Positions 1 through 6,665 of a stretch of DNA of 33,782 bases are shown piece by piece. The translations under genes and the position numbers were made by a program. Under the pieces are notes generated by a model. The model made no database searches. It had not been told where the DNA came from and saw nothing but the letters and a program-made list of their open reading frames with translations. Numbering within the stretch: position 1 is the first letter of the stretch; each line of letters starts with the position of its first letter. The DNA comes from Gemmatimonadota bacterium (GTDB lineage Bacteria; Gemmatimonadota; Gemmatimonadetes; Longimicrobiales; Gaopeijiaceae): assembly GCA_003564295.1 (NCBI GenBank), contig PXFI01000075.1, positions 1-33,782 of the forward strand, given 5' to 3'.

Positions 1-651
1 CAGGTCTCCCAGGTCCTGGAGGACCCTGTCAGCACCTGCAGCCTCCAGGGTGTCCGGTGGGAACTTCCCCGTGGCAACAGCCACGGTCCTGGTCCCTCCA
101 TGCTTCCCGCAGGCCACGTCCCGGGGGGTGTCCCCAACCACTACCACGGAGGCAGGATGGAAGATCCGGCCCCACTTCGTGGCGGCACGCCGCATGGCAA
201 CCGCCGGGAGATCGTTCCGGATCTCGCTGTCGGACCCATAGCTCCCGATGGGGAAGTAACCCATGAGATCCACGGACTCCAGCTTCAAACGGGCACCATC
301 CACGATGTTCCCCGTGATGAGCCCCAGTCCGACCCCCTCCTCTTCCAGGTGCTGCAGCAGGGGGAGAACCCCCGGTAGGACCCTCATGGGTTGTCCCGGC
401 AACCGCCGCTCCAGCTCCTCCACGTAGACCGACCAGAGGGCATCCAATCCCGCATCGATTCCCCGGTCCTCGAGCCCCTCACCTCTCAGGAGCTCCCTGG
501 CGATCTGGGGATCCGTCTTTCCCGAGAAGTCCGGGAGGTCCCTCACCCCGTCCACACCGAAGACCTGGCCGATTGCCCGCAGAAAGGCTGTCTTGGCCGG
601 TCCTCCCCTCACCAGCGTACCGTCGATATCGAAGAGGAGGAGACGTTTCAT
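1..651 (-). CDS. HAD-family phosphatase (phosphoglycolate phosphatase-like), C-terminus cut by window edge
   Basis: Partial gene: the reading frame is open for 217 codons from the ATG at 651 to the left edge with no stop. The N-terminus reads MKRLLLFDIDGTL, the HAD motif I with nucleophile Asp8 and acid/base Asp10. A motif II-like GLITGN and a motif IV-like VVVGDTPRDV follow, with an alpha-helical cap between them. This layout fits the Gph/phosphoglycolate phosphatase-like subgroup, cytoplasmic Mg-dependent phosphomonoesterases; the substrate cannot be read from sequence. The start is well fixed: AGGAGGT lies 6 bases upstream, inside the end of the peptidase gene, and the ATG overlaps that gene's TGA by 4 bases (ATGA), so the two are translationally coupled. 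The his operon here has no histidinol-phosphate phosphatase, but nothing ties this HAD protein to that step. Confidence 0.85.
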   Translation of the reverse strand, partial: MKRLLLFDIDGTLVRGGPAKTAFLRAIGQVFGVDGVRDLPDFSGKTDPQIARELLRGEGLEDRGIDAGLDALWSVYVEELERRLPGQPMRVLPGVLPLLQHLEEEGVGLGLITGNIVDGARLKLESVDLMGYFPIGSYGSDSEIRNDLPAVAMRRAATKWGRIFHPASVVVVGDTPRDVACGKHGGTRTVAVATGKFPPDTLEAAGADRVLQDLGDL

Positions 652-1622
652 GAACTTACCTCCTGGTCAAGTGTTGCTCTTCTCCGGTCAACCGAAACCG
701 CCCGCCGGACGGCCTCTTCCAGAACCTGGCCGGCTGCAACTCCAACGCTCAGCAGTTCCTCCGGCGATACTGCCTTCTCCTTCTCGCTGGTGGTTACGGC
801 GAAGATGATGTCCCCGTCGAAGGGAGTGTGCACGGGTACCACGGCCCGTGGCAGCGCCGTAGCGGCCATCCGGGCCAATCTCCTGAGCTCCACTCGAGAG
901 AGGGGCAGATCCGTGGCTACCACCGCCAGGGTGGTGTTGGCTCCGGCTGGCCTGCCTCCCCGGGCGCTACCCCTCTCCAGGCCTGGCTTCCAAGGCTCTT
1001 TCCGGCCCCCGCCTGCCGGTTCAACGCCACCACCCCCGGACAGTACGCTCCCGTCCTCCGCCACCACGTCCCCCAGAGCGTTCACCACAGCAAGGGCACC
1101 CACCGTTGCCTCACCCAGGCTTCCCCCTTCCACGCGCCGCGACCAGCTACCGACACCGCCCGGGGCGACCCCTTGCATGCCCCGAATCTTGCCCACGGTG
1201 GCACCGGCCCCGGCCCCCACACGCCCTTCGGACACTGGTCCGGTGCTGGCCGCCTCACAGGCCCGCCGACCCTCCTGGGGGCCCGGCCGCCCTACTCCGG
1301 CAACCAGGTCGAAGATAACGGCGGCAGGCACCAGCGGGACCCGAGCCAACCCCGTGTCAAACCCCTCGCCACGCTCCTCCAGCCACGCCATGACGCCGTC
1401 CGCCGCCGAAAGGCCGAAGGCGGATCCACCCGTCAGAAGCAGGGCGTTCACCCGATCCACCAGGTGATGGGGAGAGAGCACATCCAGCTCCCGGCTCCCC
1501 GTGGCCTGTCCAAGGATCTCCGCAGCACCCCGGAAGGGTCCCAGGATCACGGTGCATCCACTCCCACCCCCGGACACGTCCGCATGGCCGACCCGGATAC
1601 CGGACACTGCGGTAAGGGTCAT
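648..1622 (-). CDS. P1-family (S58/DmpA-like) peptidase
   Basis: About 324 residues, usual for the short P1 family of autoprocessing N-terminal-nucleophile hydrolases related to DmpA and beta-peptidyl aminopeptidases. Recognisable family stretches are GIRVGHA near the N-terminus, LLTGGSAFGLSAADGV, GAGAGATVGK, ATVGALAVVNALGDV, NTTLAVVATD and the C-terminal PVHTPFDGDIIFAVTT. In this family the precursor cleaves itself and exposes a Ser/Thr nucleophile; the Thr in NTTL is the likely position, by analogy only. The start at 1622 is chosen because the family begins close to the T-V-x-G-I-R-V-G-H motif; the longer frame to 1724 would overlap the upstream dehydratase gene. The Shine-Dalgarno is weak (GCAGGG). 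A Gly/Pro/Arg-rich loop precedes the putative cleavage site. Substrate is unknown. Confidence 0.85.
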   Translation of the reverse strand: MTLTAVSGIRVGHADVSGGGSGCTVILGPFRGAAEILGQATGSRELDVLSPHHLVDRVNALLLTGGSAFGLSAADGVMAWLEERGEGFDTGLARVPLVPAAVIFDLVAGVGRPGPQEGRRACEAASTGPVSEGRVGAGAGATVGKIRGMQGVAPGGVGSWSRRVEGGSLGEATVGALAVVNALGDVVAEDGSVLSGGGGVEPAGGGRKEPWKPGLERGSARGGRPAGANTTLAVVATDLPLSRVELRRLARMAATALPRAVVPVHTPFDGDIIFAVTTSEKEKAVSPEELLSVGVAAGQVLEEAVRRAVSVDRRRATLDQEVSS

Positions 1623-1653
1623 GCCCTGCACCCGCCCTTCGCCGAAGGTCCCA

Positions 1654-2652
1654 TCAGGCCTCCACCTCCGAAGGGCCCTCCCCGGCCAGACGCTCCAGGA
1701 GCGATGGATCCAGGTTTCCGCCACTCAAAACCAGCGCCGTCCGGAGACCACTCGCCTCCACTGCTCCCGACATCACCGCCGCCAGGGTAGCGGCTCCGGA
1801 ATACTCCACTACCAGCTTCCGGCGAAGGAGGAGGGCCTTCGCGGCGCTCCGAATGGCGTCGTCCCTCACCAGCACCACGTCGTCCAGGAATTCCCGGGCG
1901 TGGAGAAAGGTGAGGGAGCCGGCCTTTACGGGGGCAAGTCCGTCGGCGATGGTTTCGGTCCGGGGAAGGGTCACGGGCTCGCCAGCGTCCAGGGCTGCCC
2001 GCATGGCAGACGCACCTTCGGGCTCCACCCCCACCACTCGGACCCGGGGCAGAAGCCTCTTCACGGCCGCCGCCGTGCCGCTGGCCAGGCCTCCGCCGCC
2101 GATGGGCACCAGGACCAACTCCACCTCGGGCCAGTCCTGGACGATCTCCAGTCCCACCGTGCCCTGACCGGCGATGATGCGAGGGTGATCGAAGGGCGGT
2201 ACCATGGCCAACCCTTCCTCCCCGGCCATGGCCTCGGCTCGAGCCTTCCTCTCCAGGGAGGTAGTGCCCTCGAAAACCACTTCGGCCCCCAGACGCCTGG
2301 CGCCCTCCACCTTCACGCCGGGAGCCGTCACGGGCATCACCACAACGGCCCGGACCCCCTTCTCCCGGGCCGCAAGGGCTACGGCCTGGGCATGGTTCCC
2401 GGAGGAGTAGGTGATGATCCCCCTCGCCACCTCATCCCGGGAGAGCTGGGACACGAAGTTGTACGCGCCCCGGATCTTGAAGGAGCCGGCCCGTTGGAGG
2501 GATTCACACTTCAGGCGAACGTCCCCACCCGTTTCCTCGGAAAGCTCCGGAAAGGGGACGAGGGGGGTGGGAACCGCCACCCCACGAATCCGAACAGCCG
2601 CCCCTTGGATCTCGCCTAACGTCACCAGGTCGGGAGACACCTCCGTGCCCAT
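1654..2652 (-). CDS. ilvA: Threonine dehydratase / threonine ammonia-lyase (PLP fold II)
   Basis: 332 residues, PLP fold-type II. Lys59 in SFKIRGAYN is the Schiff-base lysine, SSGNHAQAVA is the substrate-binding Asn loop, GGGGLASG is the phosphate-binding glycine loop, and SGGN near the C-terminus contacts the cofactor ring. It would deaminate threonine (and probably serine) to 2-oxobutyrate and ammonia in the cytoplasm. There is no C-terminal ACT regulatory domain, so it resembles the catabolic TdcB type or serine racemase-like enzymes rather than the feedback-controlled biosynthetic IlvA; the symbol is used loosely. The ATG lies 6 bases after the gyrA stop, with GGAGGAG 9 bases upstream inside the gyrA end. 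The peptidase gene begins 31 bases downstream. The mixture of gyrA, dehydratase, peptidase and phosphatase gives no obvious pathway. Confidence 0.9.
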   Translation of the reverse strand: MGTEVSPDLVTLGEIQGAAVRIRGVAVPTPLVPFPELSEETGGDVRLKCESLQRAGSFKIRGAYNFVSQLSRDEVARGIITYSSGNHAQAVALAAREKGVRAVVVMPVTAPGVKVEGARRLGAEVVFEGTTSLERKARAEAMAGEEGLAMVPPFDHPRIIAGQGTVGLEIVQDWPEVELVLVPIGGGGLASGTAAAVKRLLPRVRVVGVEPEGASAMRAALDAGEPVTLPRTETIADGLAPVKAGSLTFLHAREFLDDVVLVRDDAIRSAAKALLLRRKLVVEYSGAATLAAVMSGAVEASGLRTALVLSGGNLDPSLLERLAGEGPSEVEA

Positions 2653-2658
2653 CTTCGT

Positions 2659-5325
2659 TCACTCCTCCGGATGATCGTCGGTGGGTACGCCCAGCTCCTC
2701 AGGCTCCTCCCGCTGCTCCCGGACCTCTTCCCGAACGGTCTCGCCCTCGTCCCCGTTCATCGCGGCGCCGTTGGCCCCGGGACCGTTGTCCGAGATGACC
2801 CGGGCCACATCCATGACCTGGTCGCCCTCGGCGAGTGCGACGAGGCGCACGCCTTGAGTAGCCCGCCCGATGGTACGGATCTCCGCCACTCTCTGGCGGT
2901 TCACCACTCCGTTCCGGGTGATGATCATGAACTCCTCGTCCTCCACCACCGACCGCATGGCCACCACCAGCCCCGTCTTCGACGAGGTCTTGAGGTTGAT
3001 GACACCCTTGCCACCCCGGTGCTGATACGGGTAGGCGTCCACGGAGGTCCTCTTCCCCATCCCCCCCTCCGAAACCACCAGGAGTGTGCTATCGGGCCGG
3101 TTGATCACCACCATACCCACCACTTCGTCCCCACTCACAAGGCGGATGCCCCGAACTCCCGAGGTGACCCTCCCTATGGGTCGAGCTTCCTGCTCCTTGA
3201 AGCGTATGGCCATCCCCTTGCGGGTACCCAGGACGATATCGTCGTGGCCGCTGGTAACCTTTACCTCTATGAGCTCATCCCCTTCCAGGACCTTCATGGC
3301 ATTGAGGCCCACCGCACGGATGTGCCCATATGCCGAAAGAGGGGTCTTCTTGATCATCCCCTTCCGGGTCGCGAAGAGGAGGAAGTGATCATGGCTGAAC
3401 TCCCGCACCGGGACCACGGCGGCGATCTCGTCCCCGGGAAGCAGGTTCACCAGGTTCACCAGGTGCTTGCCACGGGAATGCCGGCCACCCTGCGGGAGCT
3501 CCCAGACCTTGAGCCAGTGACATTGTCCCGCGCGGGTGAAGATCATGATATAGTCGTGGGTGGAGGCCACGAAGAGGTGCTCCACCCAATCCTCCTCCTT
3601 CGTGCCCATACCCCGAAGACCCCTGCCCCCTCGCCGTTGCGCCCGATAGGTATCCACCTCCATGCGTTTGACGTAGCCCTGGTGGGACACGGTGATGACC
3701 ATGTCCTCCTCGACGATGAGGTCCTCCTCGCTCAGGAGGACGTTCCCCCCCAGGATCTCCGTCCGTCGGTCGTCCCCGTACTTCTCCGCCAGCTCCTCAA
3801 GCTCCTGGACGATGATGTCCATCCGCCGGTTCCGGCTTCCCAGGATCTCCTCCAGCTCCGCGATGCGGGTCCGAATCTCCGCCAGCTCCTGGTCCAGCTT
3901 TTCCATCTCCAGGCCGGTGAGGCGAGCCAGCCTCATGTTCAGGATGGCCTCCGCCTGCGCCTCGCTCAGCTCGAAGGCCCCCCTGAGGCGCACCGAGGCC
4001 ATTTCCGTGTCCTCGGATCCACGGATGATCCGGATGACTTCATCGATGTTGTCGACGGCGATCTTCAGCCCTTCCAGGATGTGCTCCCGCTCCTTCGCCT
4101 TTCGGAGCTCGTGCTCGCTCCTCCGGACCACCACTTCGTGCCGGTGGTCGATGAAGTGCAGCAGCATCTCCCGGAGGGCCATCACCCTGGGCACCCCGTC
4201 CACAAGGGCCAGGAGGATGGTCCCGAAGGTGGTCTGCATCTGCGTGTGCTTGTACAGACGGTTCAGGACCACACGGGGGATGGCATCCCGCCTCAGCTCG
4301 ATGACGACCCGGAGCCCCTCCCGATCCGACTCGTCCCTGAGATCCCGGATTCCGGTGATCTTCTTGTCCCTTACCCCCTGGGCAATCTGCTCGATGAGGC
4401 GGGATTTGTTCACCATGAAGGGTATCTCGGTGACGATGATCCGCTCGCCCCCCCCGGGGGCCTCCTCCACCTCGGCCTTTGCCCGGGTCACGATCCGTCC
4501 CCGGCCCGTCTGGTAGGCCTCCCGGATTCCGTCACGGCCACAGATGGCCCCCCCCGTGGGAAAGTCCGGCCCCAGGATGTGGCTTTCCAGCTCCTCCTGG
4601 GTCAGGCTGGGGTTTCGGATGAGGGCCACGATGGCGCTCACCACCTCCCGCAGGTTGTGGGGCGGGATGTTCGTGGCCATCCCCACTGCGATCCCCGAGC
4701 TACCGTTCACCAGAAGATTCGGTAGCTTTCCGGGTAGAACCGTGGGCTCTTCTATGCGACCGTCGAAGTTCGGAGCGAAGACCACGGTCTCCTTGTCGAT
4801 ATCCTCCAAGAGCTCCGTGGCCAGGGGGTGGAGACGGGCCTCCGTGTATCTGTAGGCTGCCGCCGAATCCCCGTCCACCGAACCGAAGTTCCCCTGGCCG
4901 TCAACCAGGGGGTAGCGGAGGGAGAAGTCCTGCACCATGCGAACCATGGCGTCGTAGACCGCCATGTCCCCATGGGGGTGGAACTTCCCGAGAACCTCAC
5001 CCACCACCGACGCGCTCTTCTTGTAGGCGCGCCCGGGGGAGAGGCCCAGCTCCCGCATGGCGTAGAGGATCCGGCGATGGACCGGCTTAAGACCATCCCG
5101 AACGTCCGGCAGGGCCCGCTGGACGATGACGCTCATGGAGTAGTCGATGAACGACTCCCGCATCTCGTCTTCCAGCAGCCGTGTCAGGACCTTCTGCCCA
5201 CCCCCGTCCAGCCTCAGCTGGATGACGTTATCGTGTTCCTGATGTTCCATTTCTATCTCTGTGTGCAGTGCCTCGAGCACATGGCTCTTTTCTTCCTGGC
5301 CACGCCCCGGCAGCCAGATCCCCAC
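2659..5325 (-). CDS. gyrA: DNA gyrase subunit A
   Basis: 888 residues with the GTG start at 5325. The breakage-reunion domain carries [21 protein letters not shown] and the active-site Tyr in [11 protein letters not shown]. The C-terminal beta-pinwheel contains the GyrA box QRRGGRG (3619-3639), which marks gyrase rather than ParC and is required for DNA wrapping and negative supercoiling. The protein ends in an acidic tail rich in Glu and Asp. In the quinolone-determining stretch [10 protein letters not shown] the residue matching E. coli Ser83 is Met (codon 4963-4965), while the Asp87 equivalent is kept. Start choice: the GTG at 5325 has AGGAG 6 bases upstream; an ATG at 5250 would give a more usual N-terminal length but has only a weak Shine-Dalgarno. 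The dehydratase gene follows 6 bases after the stop. Confidence 0.97.
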   Translation of the reverse strand: MGIWLPGRGQEEKSHVLEALHTEIEMEHQEHDNVIQLRLDGGGQKVLTRLLEDEMRESFIDYSMSVIVQRALPDVRDGLKPVHRRILYAMRELGLSPGRAYKKSASVVGEVLGKFHPHGDMAVYDAMVRMVQDFSLRYPLVDGQGNFGSVDGDSAAAYRYTEARLHPLATELLEDIDKETVVFAPNFDGRIEEPTVLPGKLPNLLVNGSSGIAVGMATNIPPHNLREVVSAIVALIRNPSLTQEELESHILGPDFPTGGAICGRDGIREAYQTGRGRIVTRAKAEVEEAPGGGERIIVTEIPFMVNKSRLIEQIAQGVRDKKITGIRDLRDESDREGLRVVIELRRDAIPRVVLNRLYKHTQMQTTFGTILLALVDGVPRVMALREMLLHFIDHRHEVVVRRSEHELRKAKEREHILEGLKIAVDNIDEVIRIIRGSEDTEMASVRLRGAFELSEAQAEAILNMRLARLTGLEMEKLDQELAEIRTRIAELEEILGSRNRRMDIIVQELEELAEKYGDDRRTEILGGNVLLSEEDLIVEEDMVITVSHQGYVKRMEVDTYRAQRRGGRGLRGMGTKEEDWVEHLFVASTHDYIMIFTRAGQCHWLKVWELPQGGRHSRGKHLVNLVNLLPGDEIAAVVPVREFSHDHFLLFATRKGMIKKTPLSAYGHIRAVGLNAMKVLEGDELIEVKVTSGHDDIVLGTRKGMAIRFKEQEARPIGRVTSGVRGIRLVSGDEVVGMVVINRPDSTLLVVSEGGMGKRTSVDAYPYQHRGGKGVINLKTSSKTGLVVAMRSVVEDEEFMIITRNGVVNRQRVAEIRTIGRATQGVRLVALAEGDQVMDVARVISDNGPGANGAAMNGDEGETVREEVREQREEPEELGVPTDDHPEE

Positions 5326-5482
5326 AAGCCACTCCTGGAGGTGGCCGAGGATGCGGCAGCCGGCACTTCAGGTCTCGTGGTGGTAACGCTCTCATGACCG
5401 TGGGGAGCCCACTCACCAGAGCGTCTTGGAGGGGTGATTGAGGGGTGCGACCGTCACGAAGCCATTCTCCGGACGAAACCCG

Positions 5483-5506
5483 GTCTCGGCCCCGGCAGGC
5501 CGAGGC
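5483..5506 (-). other. Hairpin in gyrA leader
   Basis: CTCGGCC (5485-5491) and GGCCGAG (5498-5504) form a perfect 7-bp stem with a 6-base loop, extendable by a G-T wobble and a further G-C pair. There is no T-run, so it is not an intrinsic terminator. It would lie in the 5' leader if the upstream promoter candidate is right. Confidence 0.4.
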
Positions 5507-5530
5507 TCGTGATGACCTTGAAGTCTTTGA

Positions 5531-5560
5531 AAAATAACGAGAAATGACACTTTCAGGCAA
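5531..5560 (-). promoter_or_regulatory. Candidate gyrA promoter
   Basis: Read on the minus strand, TTGCCT (5560-5555) lies 18 bases before TATTTT (5536-5531), inside the only AT-rich patch of this region. The hexamers match sigma-70 consensus at 4 of 6 positions each. The implied leader is about 200 bases to the GTG start. This is a weak match and rests partly on base composition. Confidence 0.3.
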
Positions 5561-5635
5561 GGTCTGACCCGGATTGCGCCGGGACGGGAATCCCCCCTTG
5601 ATCCGGAGGGAAGAGGTCAGCCGGAAGAGAGGAGG

Positions 5636-6664
5636 TCAGGCCACCGCCACGAAGTCCCTCAGCTCCCTCCATCCAGCCGCCTCCAGGGCCTCCCTTATTT
5701 CCTGGCGGACACCTTCCTGACCCACCGCGGCTACGCAGAAGGAACCCCGGACACGGTCCACGTCTTCAGGTGGAATCACGGGTACTCCATGTACCCTCTG
5801 CCCCACCTTCCTGGGATCCAGATCCACGAAGGCCACAAGGGTCCCCCCCTGCCGCAAGAGCTCTCTGGCGAAGGCCTTCCCCACCGGCCCCGCCCCCCAC
5901 ACCACCAGACCCTTCCCCTCCCAGAGGTGGAACCTCCGGAGGAAATGCACCTTACACCTGCGGAAGCTTTCCTCCGAGTAGGCGCCGTGGGTCCGGGAGA
6001 GGCGTCCTTCTCCCTCCCTCCACCGCAGGAGAACCTCCGGCACCTTGGCCAAGCGACCCCCGCCTTCCCACAGGCGGAAGACCAGGTCGTAGTCCTCGGG
6101 CCATCCCAGATTCCGGTAGCCCCCCGCCACCTCTACGGCCTCCGCCCGGAGGAGGAGGGTGGGATGGGGGAGTGGGCACTCCACGAAGAGGTCTCCCTCC
6201 ATTGCCTCGTGGCTGGTGAGCCCGTTGATCCAGGTCTCATAGCGGCGGGCACCTTCCCTGACCTTCTCCGGGGGGAAGTAGGTGACACCTGTGCCACAGG
6301 CCACGATCCGCCGATCCGTGGTCATGAGATCCATCTGCCGCCTGAAGCGCCCCGGAAGAGCCAGGTCGTCGGCATCCATCCGGGCCAGATAGCGGCCCCG
6401 TGCCCTCGACCGGGCCAGCTCCAGGGCCGCCACAATCCCCTTCGGCTCCTGTGTGAGAACCTGGAACCGACGGTCCCGACCCGCCGCCTCCCGCAAGATC
6501 TCCCGGGTGCCGTCCGTGGACCCGTCGTCCACCGCCAACACCTGAAAGTCGGGGAAGGTCTGCCCCTCGAGTGAAGCCAGGGCCTCCTCCAGGAACTGGA
6601 CTCCGTTCCGGACGGGAAGAATCACGGAGAGGGGTGGGGCGGCGGCCGAGGCGCTTCTCGTCAT
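5636..6664 (-). CDS. GT2 glycosyltransferase with C-terminal Rossmann-like domain
   Basis: 342 residues. The N-terminal GT-A domain starts at SVILPVRNG, has VDDGSTDGT and the metal-binding MDADD (DXD-type), and later WPEDYDL with the ED pair that commonly supplies the catalytic base in GT2 enzymes. After about residue 250 a second domain begins with VVWGAGPVGKAFARELL, a GxGxxG dinucleotide-binding turn, followed by FVDLDPRKVGQRVHGVPVI, which resembles the N-terminal nucleotide-binding domain of PglD-type sugar enzymes. No transmembrane helix is evident. The ATG at 6664 is one base after the uvrA TGA and has no Shine-Dalgarno, so translation probably depends on coupling to uvrA. The sugar donor and acceptor are unknown; a role in cell-surface glycan synthesis is only the usual one for the family. 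Confidence 0.85.
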   Translation of the reverse strand: MTRSASAAAPPLSVILPVRNGVQFLEEALASLEGQTFPDFQVLAVDDGSTDGTREILREAAGRDRRFQVLTQEPKGIVAALELARSRARGRYLARMDADDLALPGRFRRQMDLMTTDRRIVACGTGVTYFPPEKVREGARRYETWINGLTSHEAMEGDLFVECPLPHPTLLLRAEAVEVAGGYRNLGWPEDYDLVFRLWEGGGRLAKVPEVLLRWREGEGRLSRTHGAYSEESFRRCKVHFLRRFHLWEGKGLVVWGAGPVGKAFARELLRQGGTLVAFVDLDPRKVGQRVHGVPVIPPEDVDRVRGSFCVAAVGQEGVRQEIREALEAAGWRELRDFVAVA

Positions 6665-6665
6665 A

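Larger units (their letters stand above)
5326..5635. other. Intergenic region upstream of gyrA
   Basis: 310 bases between the glycosyltransferase stop and gyrA, both on the minus strand. It holds an AT-rich patch (about 5517-5557), unusual for this window, which may contain the gyrA promoter. It also holds a hairpin (5483-5506) and a tandem imperfect repeat next to the glycosyltransferase stop. No convincing gene was seen: the minus-strand frame at 5228-5560 is rich in Arg/Ser/Pro, has no family features and overlaps the start of gyrA. Confidence 0.6.

Noticed and set aside
2671-4725. Long plus-strand open frame opposite gyrA
   Set aside because: Same reason: an antisense shadow with no motifs, over a well-conserved gene. 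Similar frames opposite uvrA (6675-8480), the debranching-like gene (28569-30458) and sdhA (31256-33337) were also left out.
5228-5560. Minus-strand 110-codon frame upstream of gyrA
   Set aside because: It overlaps the gyrA start in another frame, is rich in Arg, Ser and Pro and has no recognisable features.
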